Counted from the first letter of the stretch, positions 1 to 8,675 are shown. The stretch: 15,829 nt of DNA from UPXZ01 sp047973025 (GCA_047973025.1 JBKEBE010000087.1:1-15829), one strand, 5' to 3'. Notes: generated from the letters alone by a model not told the origin. Translations and numbers: made by a program.

Positions 1-298
1 GTAACAGATAACAAATAACAAATAAATGGATTTTCGGGTGTAAAATTAGAAAAAATAGTGTGATACTGACTTGATTTAAGAAAATCGGGAAACGAGTACT
101 ATCGTTTTTTTGAGACAAAACAGAAAAAATGAATTTTTAGAACCCACCTTATGTATCTCATAATATCCGAATAACGGATATATGTTTAATATATTGTTTT
201 AATATCAAACAATTATAAAACTAACTGATATAAAGTCCAATATAAATTTTTTTCATACTTTTTGTTTTGTAATGTGATTTTTATTTTTGATTAAGCAC
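1..298. other. Intergenic region without a gene
   Basis: No convincing gene is visible. The stretch is very AT-rich. It holds two short perfect inverted repeats: 163-169 with 175-181 (ATATCCG, 5-nt loop) and 193-199 with 207-213 (ATTGTTT, 7-nt loop). Neither is followed by a clear T-tract on either strand, so I do not call them terminators. The region lies downstream of the minus-strand beta-barrel gene that ends at 299. Confidence 0.6.
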
Positions 299-874
299 TT
301 AGAATCCGAAAGAAAACGTGAATGCGCTTCTCGGCATATTAAAGTCCGACAGCAACGATACCGGATAGTAGCTGTATGCTATGCGAAGTCGCATGAGATA
401 AAGAAACTGCAAGGTACCTCCGACAGTCCATCCGGTCTGGAAATGATTAATCTTATCGTAAGTTTGCCCATCCAATTTCGATGCCAAAATAAGATCAAAA
501 GACGGACCGGTATAAAGCGTCAGACCAAATCCTTTGTCCTTGAAAACCTGATAACCGGCGTACAACGGAACAGAAACGGATGTAGTTTTCAACGTAGCAT
601 CAGACGCTCTTAGCGCGTAGTCTCCGGACGAGTAAATCGAATACTTGCTCCAATTGATATTCATTCCGGCGTAAACATAGGCTTTGGGTACAGATTTGAA
701 ATAGGTATAGTATCCACTTCCAATAAATAAATTTCTCCAACGATAATCATCCGTTCGATAGACTTCCCACCCGAAGTTGAAATTACGCCAAAGTTGTTTG
801 CCAAGATCGTCTTGTGCACTTAACGATATTGAAATAAATAGAAATAAAATAGGAATGAATACTTTTTTCTTCAT
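299..874 (-). CDS. Small outer-membrane beta-barrel protein
   Basis: This is a 191-residue exported protein. It begins with a clear signal peptide: two to three lysines, a hydrophobic stretch to about residue 17, then SLSAQ as a likely cleavage site. The rest alternates polar and aromatic residues in short strands (many Tyr, Trp, Phe) and ends in SFGF, a terminal aromatic residue typical of outer-membrane barrels. It resembles the PorT-like or OmpW-size barrels common in Bacteroidota, but I cannot assign a function. A GTG 12 codons upstream (908-910) would put extra residues before the signal peptide, so the ATG at 872-874 is preferred. It follows tex by 112 bp on the same strand. That gap has no exact TAnnTTTG box, only a near match with one extra base (TATAAAATTTG). 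Confidence 0.8.
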   Translation of the reverse strand: MKKKVFIPILFLFISISLSAQDDLGKQLWRNFNFGWEVYRTDDYRWRNLFIGSGYYTYFKSVPKAYVYAGMNINWSKYSIYSSGDYALRASDATLKTTSVSVPLYAGYQVFKDKGFGLTLYTGPSFDLILASKLDGQTYDKINHFQTGWTVGGTLQFLYLMRLRIAYSYYPVSLLSDFNMPRSAFTFSFGF

Positions 875-986
875 GACGATGAATTTACGAATAATTTTGG
901 TGTATTCCACAAATTTTATACAAAACTTTACATTGCTACGAGTTTGGTAACTTTTAGACGGTATAACTGATAGTGAATCTGTTGCT

Positions 987-3113
987 CTACAATAACTTCA
1001 GTTGTATTCTTTTTCTTGCCATATCCACTTCTAAGACGCGGACCTTGACGTGTTGGTGCAACGAAACAATGTCTGCCGGATTGCTCACGTAGCGATCGGC
1101 TAAGTTGGAGATATGAATCAACCCGTTCTCTTTGATACCAATGTCGCAAAACGCGCCAAAATTGGTTACATTCGTGATTATACCCGGTAGTTCCATCCCT
1201 TCGCGTAAATCGTCTATTTTTTTCACATTCGGATCAAATTCAAAAACTTGTATCGCCGAGCGCGGATCGCGTCCGGGCTTCTCCAACTCGTCCATGATGT
1301 CGTTTAAGGTCGGCATCCCGACTTTATGGGTAACGTATAGATTTAAATCGACCGATTTTCTAATTTCCTTGTTGCCAATTAACTCGTTGATATTTAAATG
1401 CAAATCTTTGGCTATGTTGTTTACAATAGCGTAGCTTTCGGGGTGAACAGCCGAATTATCGAGCGGATTATCGCCACCGGCTACGCGAAGAAATCCGGCA
1501 CATTGTTCAAAAGTTTTCGAGCCCAATTTGGGAACTTTCAGAAGTGATTTCCGATTGAGAAACGCGCCGTATTCGGCTCGGTAATCTACGATGTTTTGCG
1601 CGATTTGCGCGCCAACACCCGACACATAAGTCAGAAGATGCTTGCTGGCGGTATTCAGGTTCACTCCTACCCTGTTTACGGCATTTTCTACGGTCTGATC
1701 AAGTGCTGTTTTAAGTTTGGGTTGATCCACATCGTGCTGGTACTGCCCTACTCCGATGGATTTCGGGTCTATTTTTACCAATTCCGCCAAGGGATCCATA
1801 AGTCGTCTGCCGATAGAGACCGCGCCACGAACCGTTACATCGTAATCGGGAAATTCTTCCCGGGCAATTTTAGATGCCGAATATATTGACGCACCATTTT
1901 CACTGACGACAAATACTTGCACCTTACGGTCGTAACGAATATTTTGAATAAACTGTTCCGTTTCGCGTCCGGCAGTCCCATTGCCTATGGCAATAGATTG
2001 AATATCATAGGATTCAACCATTTTTTGGATTTTGCGTTGCGCTTGCGAATACTCGTTCATGGGTGGGTGGGGATAGATATTCTCATTGTGAAGCAGATTG
2101 CCTTGCGCGTCCAAACAAACTACTTTACAACCGGTACGAAAACCGGGGTCAATTCCCATGACACGCTTCTGCCCAAGGGGTGGAGCGAGTAGCAACTGTT
2201 TGAGATTTTCGGCAAACACCCGAATGGCTTCCGCATCAGCTTTTTCTTTTCCGGAATTGGAAAATTCATTTTCGATAGACGGTTTCAGTAATCGCTTGTA
2301 GGCATCTACAACTGCTTCTTCAACCTGCATACCGGATTTATTATCTGCGTGTTTGAATATTCGGAGTAATCGATCCAAGCATTTTTCTTCTTCGACAGGC
2401 GCAATATTCAACCTTAAAAATCCTTCCGCTTCTCCCCTATGCATAGCCAAAAAGCGATGTGAACTTATTTTTGTAAGTTTTTCACCCGCATCAAAATAAT
2501 CGCGGAACTTCTGCGCGTCTTCTTCTTTGCCTTTAACAACTTTGGATGAAATAATCGCTTCGGATGCAAAAATAGATCGAACGGCATTTCGGGCGGCTTC
2601 ACTTTCGTTGACCCATTCGGCAATGATATCTCTGGCTCCTTTCAGCGCGTCTTCTTCATCCGTGACTTGTTCATTCACAAATGATTTTGCCGATTGTACG
2701 ACATTATCAGACTTCTGAGCCATTAAAATTTTCGCGAGTGGTTCCAATCCTTTTTCGCGGGCAATTTCGGCGCGAGTACGTTTTTTAGGTTTGTACGGCA
2801 AGTAAATATCTTCCAGCTCGGTCGCGTTCCAACACGCTTCTATACGTTCTCTTAGCTCATCGGTTAGTTTTTCCTGCTCGTCAATGGATTTTATAACCGC
2901 TTCTTTTCTTTTTGCCAATTCGACCAATTTTTCGTGTAGCCCCTTTAACTCGGCTATCTGCACTTCGTCCATGTTGCCGGTTGCTTCTTTTCGGTAGCGA
3001 CTGATGAAAGGAATCGTTGCGCCTTCGTCTATGAGTGTGAGCGTATTGCGGATTTGTCGGGGAGAGAGTTGATTCGCGTTGACCAAAAGGGTAATGAGTT
3101 GTTCGGATAGCAT
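987..3113 (-). CDS. tex: Tex family RNA-binding transcription accessory protein
   Basis: This 708-residue protein matches Tex along its full length. The N-terminal Tex helical region carries the family signature around IPFISRYRKEATGNMDE (34-50), and LEDIYLPYKPKKRTRA (100-115) is also typical. A YqgF/RNase H-like domain starts at about 316 (VMGIDPGFRTGCK). Helix-hairpin-helix segments follow, with YVSGVGAQIAQNIVDYR and LLKVPKLGSKTFEQCAGFLR. A C-terminal S1 domain runs from about 640 to 705 (ITNVTNFGAFCDIGIKENGL). The family binds nucleic acid in the cytoplasm and is linked to transcription and RNA turnover; its precise role in Bacteroidota is not settled. The protein ends a few residues after the S1 domain, whereas proteobacterial Tex often has a longer tail. 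It sits 75 bp downstream of the oxidoreductase gene with no visible terminator between, so cotranscription is plausible. Confidence 0.96.
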   Translation of the reverse strand: MLSEQLITLLVNANQLSPRQIRNTLTLIDEGATIPFISRYRKEATGNMDEVQIAELKGLHEKLVELAKRKEAVIKSIDEQEKLTDELRERIEACWNATELEDIYLPYKPKKRTRAEIAREKGLEPLAKILMAQKSDNVVQSAKSFVNEQVTDEEDALKGARDIIAEWVNESEAARNAVRSIFASEAIISSKVVKGKEEDAQKFRDYFDAGEKLTKISSHRFLAMHRGEAEGFLRLNIAPVEEEKCLDRLLRIFKHADNKSGMQVEEAVVDAYKRLLKPSIENEFSNSGKEKADAEAIRVFAENLKQLLLAPPLGQKRVMGIDPGFRTGCKVVCLDAQGNLLHNENIYPHPPMNEYSQAQRKIQKMVESYDIQSIAIGNGTAGRETEQFIQNIRYDRKVQVFVVSENGASIYSASKIAREEFPDYDVTVRGAVSIGRRLMDPLAELVKIDPKSIGVGQYQHDVDQPKLKTALDQTVENAVNRVGVNLNTASKHLLTYVSGVGAQIAQNIVDYRAEYGAFLNRKSLLKVPKLGSKTFEQCAGFLRVAGGDNPLDNSAVHPESYAIVNNIAKDLHLNINELIGNKEIRKSVDLNLYVTHKVGMPTLNDIMDELEKPGRDPRSAIQVFEFDPNVKKIDDLREGMELPGIITNVTNFGAFCDIGIKENGLIHISNLADRYVSNPADIVSLHQHVKVRVLEVDMARKRIQLKLL

Positions 3114-3188
3114 GAATTGATCGTGTTTCGTAATTTATTTGGAAATGAATTTCTGTCGGTTTATCCTGTATCGATTTATATCGGCAAA

Positions 3189-4184
3189 TTAGTTTAATTT
3201 CACAATGGTTCTTCCTTTTAATTGCCCTTTCAGTATCTGATTAATGGCGTTAGGAAGTTCATTTAAGGTTATCTCGTTGTAGATTTTCATCAAGTTATCC
3301 GGTTTCCAATCGGTGGCTAATTTTTGCCACAATTTTTCGCGAAGCTCCATCGGGTAGTTTTGGGCGGAAATGCCGATTAGCGAAATTCCCCTGAGAATAA
3401 AGGGGAAAACCGACAGATTCAGCTCGGTAGAAGCGACACTGCCACAAGTGGTTACCGCACCAAGCGGCAAAAGTGTTTTCAGAATATTTTCGAGAATGGA
3501 ACCGCCTACCGTATCTATTCCGCCCGCGTATTTTGCGGATAGAATCGGTTTTTTATCCAAATTCAAAAAATCCTGACGCGAAATAATTTCTTTCGTGCCT
3601 AAACTTTGTAGGAAAGCGTATTCGGCTTCTTTTCCGGATACGGCTACGGTTTCGTAAGCTAATTTGGAGAGCATGCTCAAAGCTACCGACCCGACTCCAC
3701 CGGTAGCTCCGGTTACAATGACTTTTCCGTCAGCCGGTTTGACCAATTCGGATAGTCTGGTCAACGAAATACCGGCGGTAAACCCTGCTGTACCGATAAT
3801 CATCGCTTCTTTTAACGTCAAATTTTCAGGTAATTTCACGACCCACTCTGCCGGTACGCGAATGTACCCGCCAAATCCACCCGGCGTATTCATGCCCAAA
3901 TCGTAGCCGGAAACTATAACCCGCTCCCCTACCTTAAAACGCGAATTATCAGATTCGACGACTATTCCTGACGCGTCTATCCCCGGCGTGTGCGGATATT
4001 TTCTGGTAACACCTTTATTGCCAATGGCAGAAAGCGCGTCTTTGTAGTTTAACGATGAATAGTGTACTTCTACGAGTACATTTCCGTGTGGTAAATCGGT
4101 TATTTTTCGTTCTTTTACTGCTTGAATGTACGTTCCGTCTGATTCGGAAATGACGAAGGCTTTGTATGTTTTGGATTCGTTCAT
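3189..4184 (-). CDS. YhdH/AcuI-type medium-chain reductase (putative acryloyl-CoA or quinone reductase)
   Basis: This 331-residue protein belongs to the zinc-independent MDR superfamily. The N-terminal GroES-like domain contains SSLNYKDAL (43-51) and HTPGIDASG (65-73). GYDLGMNTPGGFGGYIRV (93-110) corresponds to the YhdH/YhfP-specific loop. The Rossmann NADPH-binding glycine motif is TGATGGVG (158-165), preceded by GTAGFTA (131-137). Characterised relatives (AcuI) reduce acryloyl-CoA to propionyl-CoA with NADPH, while many genomes label the family a quinone oxidoreductase. I cannot choose the substrate from sequence. It is the first gene after the cinA terminator and has its own candidate -7 element at 4212-4219. 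The ATG at 4182-4184 fits the family N-terminus. Confidence 0.9.
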   Translation of the reverse strand: MNESKTYKAFVISESDGTYIQAVKERKITDLPHGNVLVEVHYSSLNYKDALSAIGNKGVTRKYPHTPGIDASGIVVESDNSRFKVGERVIVSGYDLGMNTPGGFGGYIRVPAEWVVKLPENLTLKEAMIIGTAGFTAGISLTRLSELVKPADGKVIVTGATGGVGSVALSMLSKLAYETVAVSGKEAEYAFLQSLGTKEIISRQDFLNLDKKPILSAKYAGGIDTVGGSILENILKTLLPLGAVTTCGSVASTELNLSVFPFILRGISLIGISAQNYPMELREKLWQKLATDWKPDNLMKIYNEITLNELPNAINQILKGQLKGRTIVKLN

Positions 4185-4211
4185 TTGAATATAATGGTTT
4201 GAACTAAGCTA

Positions 4212-4219
4212 CAAATTTA
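4212..4219 (-). promoter_or_regulatory. Candidate Bacteroidota -7 element before the YhdH/AcuI-type gene
   Basis: Read on the minus strand the site is TAAATTTG, an exact TAnnTTTG match, about 28 bp upstream of the ATG at 4184. It lies just after the terminator that closes the cinA unit, where a new promoter is expected. No clear -33 TTTG is seen at the usual distance. Confidence 0.5.
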
Positions 4220-4258
4220 CAATAAAATCAGGAATATCCGGACTTGAATAAACTCAAC

Positions 4259-4289
4259 AAAAAAGGATACTCCACAAAGTGTATCCTTT
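4259..4289 (-). terminator. Intrinsic terminator after cinA
   Basis: On the minus strand a perfect 9-bp stem (AAAGGATAC with GTATCCTTT, 4281-4289 and 4262-4270) encloses a 10-nt loop and runs into six T residues (complement of 4259-4264). It lies 30 bp past the cinA stop, so it should end the TRIC-DUF3109-cinA transcript before the next promoter at 4212. Confidence 0.85.
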
Positions 4290-4318
4290 AATTGATTCAT
4301 TTCAAACACCTTATTCAG

Positions 4319-5608
4319 TTACAGCTCGTTAATTTTTTTCCATAACATCATTATAGCGGCAGTTGTAGCTCGTTCGACGATAACATCACGCGGGAAATCC
4401 CCAAATTGAAATTTTTCGTTCTCGATATAGTCCATTCCCGAAACGGCTATCCACACCGTTCCCACAGGTTTATCGTCTGTGCCGCCTTCCGGTCCGGCAA
4501 CACCTGATACGGCTACGGCTAAATCGGTTTGCATCCGTTTTCTTACACCATCAGCCATTTGTTCTACTACCTGCCTACTTACCGCGCCGTATTGATTCAA
4601 ATCAGACGCCGACACATTCAATACGTTTTCTTTAACTTCATTATCATACGCCACAACTGAACCTTTGAAAACAGCTGAACTTCCGGGAATAAGCGTAATT
4701 CGATGGGCGATATTACCACCCGTGCAACTTTCTGCTGTTGAAACGGTTAATCCTTTATTTTTCAACAAACCATTCAGCAATTCTTCAATCGATATATCCT
4801 GTTTCGCGATGATACTTTCGCCTAAAATATCTTCAAGTAGCTTTATCTGACTGTCGATTTTCGTTTTCAAAGCGGATTTGTCGTCGGAAGTACCGCTTAT
4901 TCGCAACTTTACGATACCGAAACTCGGCAAATAAGCTAAATGCAAGTCTTTTGGCAAATTTTCTTCCCACTCGGCAATCTTCAGCGCTAAAGTGGATTCA
5001 CCATACCCATAGACTTGCACGGTTTGATGAATGATGGGCTTGGTTCGAAACTGTTCTCTCAATCGGGGTATTATTTCATCAGCCATCGCTTTTTTCATTT
5101 CAAAAGGTACACCGGGCATGGAAACGACTACTTTTTCTCCACGCTTAAACCACATAATTGGTGCTGTACCAACGTTATTTTGAATTACGGTGCAGTTCTC
5201 CGGAACCATCGCCTGTGATTCGGTCAGTTTATTCATCACCGCCGGTCGGTGCGCGAACAATTTTTCAATATTCCGATAAACTTCGGTGCTATACACCAAC
5301 TTGGTGTCGAAATATTTACACAGCATTGTTTTGGTAATGTCGTCTTTGGTCGGTCCCAAGCCACCCGTAAGCAATACAATATCGTTTTTTGAAAGCGCAA
5401 AATCTAACGTTTCCAAAATATGATTTTCAGCATCATGCACGGACGTGATTTGAGAAATTTGAAATCCGCTTTTGTTTAATTCGGCGCTTATCCAAGCCGA
5501 ATTGGTATCTACAATTTGTCCAATCAGGATTTCATCGCCGATGGTAATTATTTCGACCGTATTTGGCAAGTTGTTGTATGTCGGGCGTGAATCTTTATTT
5601 GCCTGCAT
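4319..5608 (-). CDS. cinA: CinA family protein (NMN amidohydrolase/competence-damage protein)
   Basis: This 429-residue, two-domain cytoplasmic protein is full length for CinA. The N-terminal MoCF-like domain (about 17-180) carries ITIGDEILIGQIVDTNSAW (21-39), TGGLGPTKDD (81-90) and SMPGVPFEMKKAM (163-175). The C-terminal PncC-type NMN deamidase domain (about 272-429) has STAESCTGGNIAHR (290-303) with the catalytic-type Ser/Cys region, then AVSGVAGPEGGTDDKPVGTVW (366-386). The family hydrolyses nicotinamide mononucleotide and, in some members, cleaves ADP-ribose, so it recycles or repairs pyridine nucleotides. The ATG used here adds about 17 polar residues before the conserved VEIITIGDE, but no later ATG precedes that motif, so I keep it. 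It is the last gene of its unit, 43 bp after the DUF3109 gene. Confidence 0.96.
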   Translation of the reverse strand: MQANKDSRPTYNNLPNTVEIITIGDEILIGQIVDTNSAWISAELNKSGFQISQITSVHDAENHILETLDFALSKNDIVLLTGGLGPTKDDITKTMLCKYFDTKLVYSTEVYRNIEKLFAHRPAVMNKLTESQAMVPENCTVIQNNVGTAPIMWFKRGEKVVVSMPGVPFEMKKAMADEIIPRLREQFRTKPIIHQTVQVYGYGESTLALKIAEWEENLPKDLHLAYLPSFGIVKLRISGTSDDKSALKTKIDSQIKLLEDILGESIIAKQDISIEELLNGLLKNKGLTVSTAESCTGGNIAHRITLIPGSSAVFKGSVVAYDNEVKENVLNVSASDLNQYGAVSRQVVEQMADGVRKRMQTDLAVAVSGVAGPEGGTDDKPVGTVWIAVSGMDYIENEKFQFGDFPRDVIVERATTAAIMMLWKKINEL

Positions 5609-5651
5609 GGTTTTGAATAGTAAATTTCAGGTTATTAGTGCTTTCGGATGA

Positions 5652-6233
5652 TTACTTTAAGCCATTGATTTCCAATTTCTGGGCCACTATTTCTACTTGT
5701 CGGTACCACTCTTCGCCAAATTGTCGAATGAGCGGTTCTTTTAGGAATTGATAGACGCTAATTTTCAGGCTATTACCATTCTTTCGCGCACAATCGCAAA
5801 TACTCCAGCGGTGTATGTTCACGGCGGTCAATTCCGTGTATTTCTGCAATCGGACAGGATAGAGATGGCACGAAATGGGTTTGTAAAATTCTGTACGTCC
5901 TTCCCTGAAGGCTTTTTCAACAGCGCATTTCCAAATTCCCGATTTTTCCTTGTAAGCGAATACGCACTCTTTTCCGGCAACGATGGATGTAACCGGTTCT
6001 CCGTCTTCGTCGATGTAGGAAACGCCTTTTTTCTTAATTACCTTTTGCGATGTTTTGGGCAGGTCATCCCATACAGCGGGCAGAACTTCGTTTAGTTTCT
6101 CGATTTCTTCCGGCTCCAATGGCGCTCCGGCATCCCCTTCAACGCAACAGACTCCTTTGCAGGAAGTTAAATCGCACACAAATTGCTCTTCAAACAAATC
6201 AAGGCTTATCAGGGTATCTTCTATTTGAATCAT
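5652..6233 (-). CDS. DUF3109 family cysteine-rich protein
   Basis: From the ATG at 6231-6233 the protein has 193 residues. It carries the DUF3109 cysteine pattern: C20, C25, C29 and C30 (VCDLTSCKGVCCVEGDAG), then single cysteines in GKECVF, WKCAVEKAF, SCHLYPVRL and an ICDC pair near the C-terminus. Such spacing suggests metal or Fe-S cluster binding, as proposed for the related YkgJ-type zinc/iron-chelating domain; the family has no established biochemical role. An in-frame ATG at 6297-6299 would add 22 residues and overlap the upstream TRIC gene by 26 bp. I prefer the later start because the family begins near MIQIEDTLIS and ACAGGAAAATG there gives an AGGA just upstream. It sits between the TRIC gene (40 bp) and cinA (43 bp). 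Confidence 0.9.
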   Translation of the reverse strand: MIQIEDTLISLDLFEEQFVCDLTSCKGVCCVEGDAGAPLEPEEIEKLNEVLPAVWDDLPKTSQKVIKKKGVSYIDEDGEPVTSIVAGKECVFAYKEKSGIWKCAVEKAFREGRTEFYKPISCHLYPVRLQKYTELTAVNIHRWSICDCARKNGNSLKISVYQFLKEPLIRQFGEEWYRQVEIVAQKLEINGLK

Positions 6234-6273
6234 TTTCCTGTCGAGTATGAAATATAGAATAAATAATGTTGCT

Positions 6274-6906
6274 TCAATGTTCCTGCTTTTCGGATTCATT
6301 GCCTTTTAGCACCGGTAGCCCGATGTGGAATCTCACGGATAATACTCGAATCAAAGTTATCGAGACAACACAGACAATCTGTGTTGTTATCAAACTGATA
6401 TTCATCTCAATACAAGCGAAATAGATTAATCCGCCGAGAATGGACGCTATCGCGTATATGTCTTTACGCAATATCAAAGGGACTTGATTTATCAGTACAT
6501 CGCGAATGATGCCGCCGACCGAACCTGAGATCATTCCCATGGAGATGGCAATCCACATTGGCAATTCATTCGCAAGTGCTTTATCAATGCCGACGACTGT
6601 GAATAGCCCCAACCCGATGGCATCGAAAAGAAAAAACGTGTAATGTAACTTGATTACCCATTTTCCGAATCCGATTACAAAGAGTAGTGCAAGTGCCGTA
6701 ACTATCAGATACGATGGCTGAGACATCCAAAACGGTGATACGCCTAACAGTAAATCCCGTGTTGTGCCACCACCTATCGCCGTAACTAAACCAACCACAT
6801 AGGCGCCAAACCAATCAAATCGTTTGGATGCCGCCATGCGAATGCCACTGATTGCAAAAGCGAATGTTCCCAAATAGTCGAGTATGTCAATAAAATGAAT
6901 TTCCAT
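6274..6906 (-). CDS. TRIC/UPF0126 family membrane protein (putative ion channel)
   Basis: The protein has 210 residues from the ATG at 6904-6906 and consists almost entirely of hydrophobic helices, about seven. It shows the internal duplication typical of UPF0126/YicG: AIGGGTTRDLLLG in the first half (about 44-56) and SGSVGGIIRDVLINQVPL in the second (about 128-145), each with the glycine triplet or pair followed by RD. Prokaryotic members of the TRIC superfamily form trimeric cation channels; others in UPF0126 have been linked to amino-acid uptake, so the substrate here is open. A TTG start at 6925-6927 is unlikely because it lies inside the secG terminator stem. Only five bases separate the terminator T-tract from the ATG, an unusually tight arrangement. 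No promoter match was found before it. Confidence 0.92.
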   Translation of the reverse strand: MEIHFIDILDYLGTFAFAISGIRMAASKRFDWFGAYVVGLVTAIGGGTTRDLLLGVSPFWMSQPSYLIVTALALLFVIGFGKWVIKLHYTFFLFDAIGLGLFTVVGIDKALANELPMWIAISMGMISGSVGGIIRDVLINQVPLILRKDIYAIASILGGLIYFACIEMNISLITTQIVCVVSITLIRVLSVRFHIGLPVLKGNESEKQEH

Positions 6907-6911
6907 GGATG

Positions 6912-6950
6912 AAAAAAAGCGTATCAAAACTTTTGAAATTTGATACGCTT
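6912..6950 (-). terminator. Strong intrinsic terminator after secG
   Basis: On the minus strand a perfect 12-bp stem (arms 6939-6950 and 6917-6928, AAGCGTATCAAA with TTTGATACGCTT) encloses a 10-nt loop and is followed by a run of seven T residues (complement of 6912-6918). It starts 22 bp after the secG stop and ends five bases before the ATG of the TRIC gene. Confidence 0.93.
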
Positions 6951-6972
6951 AAACAGGTAATTTCTTAACGAA

Positions 6973-7365
6973 TTATTTTTTTTCGGTTGTAGCGGGAGTC
7001 GGCTGTTCGGCTGTTTGCTGATTTGGATCAACTACTTCCGGCACTTCGCCAAAGTTAGGTACTGCTGTTCCTTCCTGCACTTGACGGGTAATATCCGCGG
7101 CTTCTCCTTGTATGGCTGATTGTTGAGCATTGGTGTTTTGATGTCCGGAGCGAATGCCTACCGCAAGTATTGATAATACAATAATGAATCCGGCTAATCC
7201 CCAAGTCGCTTTTTCGATAAAGTCGGTCGTTTTCCGTACCCCCATAAACTGATTGGACGATTGGAATCCGGCAGCCAAACCGCCTCCTTTGGAATTCTGA
7301 ACCAATACAACTAACGTAAGTAAGATGGCGGCGATAAGGATAAGAATAATTAATGTGGTGTACAT
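6973..7365 (-). CDS. secG: Preprotein translocase subunit SecG
   Basis: This 130-residue inner-membrane protein stabilises the SecYEG channel for protein export. Two hydrophobic helices (about 2-23 and 53-71) flank the conserved cytoplasmic loop VQNSKGGGLAAGFQSSNQFM (22-41). The helical core is followed by a polar, low-complexity tail of about 60 residues rich in Gln, Thr, Glu and Pro, longer than in E. coli SecG (110 residues in total) but common in Bacteroidota. It begins 10 bp after the TPR-like gene, so the two are very likely cotranscribed, and it is the last gene of the unit before the terminator. Confidence 0.96.
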   Translation of the reverse strand: MYTTLIILILIAAILLTLVVLVQNSKGGGLAAGFQSSNQFMGVRKTTDFIEKATWGLAGFIIVLSILAVGIRSGHQNTNAQQSAIQGEAADITRQVQEGTAVPNFGEVPEVVDPNQQTAEQPTPATTEKK

Positions 7366-7375
7366 ATAAATGGTG

Positions 7376-8017
7376 TTACGTTTTGATTATTTTTTTCAAA
7401 AATCGAATTTGGTCTGCAAAGTAAACACTTTTTTTTGGATTTATCAAATTTAATTCTTCCAATACTCCGATGGCTTCTTCGTATTTTTTATTTTTGATAA
7501 GTAATTTGACCTTCTTCTCCGATTCAGATGTATTCGAATCTTGATTTTGATAATGAATGTTACTTTCGTTAACATCCACATCGACTTCTTGCCCTATCGG
7601 ATATTGCTCCGTATGGAGCTCAACCGGATTGGGACTCAACATCTCCCGGGATGCTTTCAATTTTTCGGCTAAGGTTTGAAGAGAGCCTTTAGCATTTTCA
7701 CCGTTATCGAGTAGATTGAGCATGTCAAAATAGCTTCCGGAGGTAGTACTTCGATTTCTTATCAGCGAATCAGTTGCAACCGATTCTTCGGGATAAATAA
7801 AAAAATAGAGTTTCCTTCGATCAGACGCGTATAACGCCGTTTTTTTCAATTCTTGATCGAAATAGATACTATCGGATACGTACAAGGATCTTAGATACAA
7901 CCAACGTGCTACTCCAAAATAGGGGTATTTGTCAATCAATTCTTTCAGTACTGATTGATTGTCTCCGGAAATACTCTCCGGGTCCTTCACAAGTTGTATA
8001 AAATTATCGTAAGTCAT
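7376..8017 (-). CDS. TPR-like hypothetical protein of the secG-lptE unit
   Basis: This 213-residue protein has no signal peptide and no catalytic motif I recognise. The N-terminal part (about 1-60) is helical with LIDKYPYFGVARWLYLRSLY, a pattern seen in Bacteroidota proteins encoded beside secG. The middle (about 85-165) is polar and probably disordered, with many Asn, Ser, Glu and Asp. The C-terminus (about 167-211) looks like a single tetratricopeptide hairpin: LLIKNKKYEEAIGVLEELNL followed by NPKKSVYFADQIRFL. I infer a protein-protein interaction role in the envelope unit but cannot name a partner. It lies 53 bp after lptE and 10 bp before secG. Confidence 0.82.
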   Translation of the reverse strand: MTYDNFIQLVKDPESISGDNQSVLKELIDKYPYFGVARWLYLRSLYVSDSIYFDQELKKTALYASDRRKLYFFIYPEESVATDSLIRNRSTTSGSYFDMLNLLDNGENAKGSLQTLAEKLKASREMLSPNPVELHTEQYPIGQEVDVDVNESNIHYQNQDSNTSESEKKVKLLIKNKKYEEAIGVLEELNLINPKKSVYFADQIRFLKKIIKT

Positions 8018-8070
8018 TTCACTGTTTTGCGTATTTTAGGTAAATATGAAAGAAATTATTTTTGTTTACC

Positions 8071-8589
8071 TTACCACCGTGCTACTGTATCGTTATAAAT
8101 CTTATCTACAATTTCTTTTACCAATATATCCATTAACTCGCCTTCTACGTCGCTCAGCATCCGGTTGCTATCAAAAAGCTGTGATGCCGAATACCGGGTA
8201 TCAAAATCCAGATCAGGATTTTTACTATCGGTATATCGGACATTAATAGTAAGAGTCAGCTTCGTTTCCGAAGCGTATGAGTCGGCACTGATAGCCATCG
8301 CTTGTAGCTGATAACCGACTATTTCACCTTCCAGGTGCATGTCGCCGCCTTCGCGTTGTAGCGTTAACTTAGTAGAACGCGTATATTTATCCTTCAAAGC
8401 TTCCGTGAAAAACTGTGACAGTGATGGATTTACTAGTTCGGCATTATTCGGAAAATCAACGATAGAGATGCTTTTGTACTTAGCATAATCAAGCGATCCG
8501 CCGGTAAAACTGTAGCTGATTTTACAACCCGTACAAGTAAAAAGCAGTAATAGTAGGTATAAGACATATTTTATCGTTTTTTCTTTCAT
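8071..8589 (-). CDS. lptE: LptE family lipoprotein (LPS assembly)
   Basis: This 172-residue lipoprotein has a lysine-containing N-terminus, a hydrophobic stretch, and a lipobox ending in TGC, which places the lipidated cysteine at residue 22. The mature part begins KISYSFTGG and lacks the acidic lipoprotein export signal that sends Bacteroidota lipoproteins to the cell surface, so I infer it faces the periplasm, as LptE should. The segment ISIVDFPNNAELVNPSLSQF (41-60) and the later LEGEIVGYQL match the LptE family pattern. LptE sits inside the LptD barrel and helps place lipopolysaccharide in the outer leaflet. The order sigma-54 activator, lptE, TPR-like protein, secG is familiar in Bacteroidales, which supports the call. 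Confidence 0.9.
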   Translation of the reverse strand: MKEKTIKYVLYLLLLLFTCTGCKISYSFTGGSLDYAKYKSISIVDFPNNAELVNPSLSQFFTEALKDKYTRSTKLTLQREGGDMHLEGEIVGYQLQAMAISADSYASETKLTLTINVRYTDSKNPDLDFDTRYSASQLFDSNRMLSDVEGELMDILVKEIVDKIYNDTVARW

Positions 8590-8675
8590 ATAATATCAGG
8601 CTGACTAAATTAGACTATTTATTGGAGGTTGCTTGAATTCTATCTCAATATTACCGTTTTTTTGAATCGTAAAAG

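Noticed and set aside
163..213. Two small inverted repeats considered as terminators
   Set aside because: Neither is followed by a T-tract on either strand, and the arms are only 7 bp and mostly AT.
287..613. Plus-strand reading frame of 108 codons
   Set aside because: It lies opposite the beta-barrel gene, has a basic, low-hydrophobic composition unlike a folded protein, and begins outside any promoter match.
928..1149. Minus-strand frame of 73 codons overlapping the 3' end of tex
   Set aside because: It is the S1-domain coding region read in another frame; the tex frame is clearly conserved through its own stop.
6907..6927. TTG start for the TRIC protein, seven codons upstream
   Set aside because: The TTG and following bases form part of the secG terminator stem and T-tract; the ATG at 6904-6906 matches the family start.
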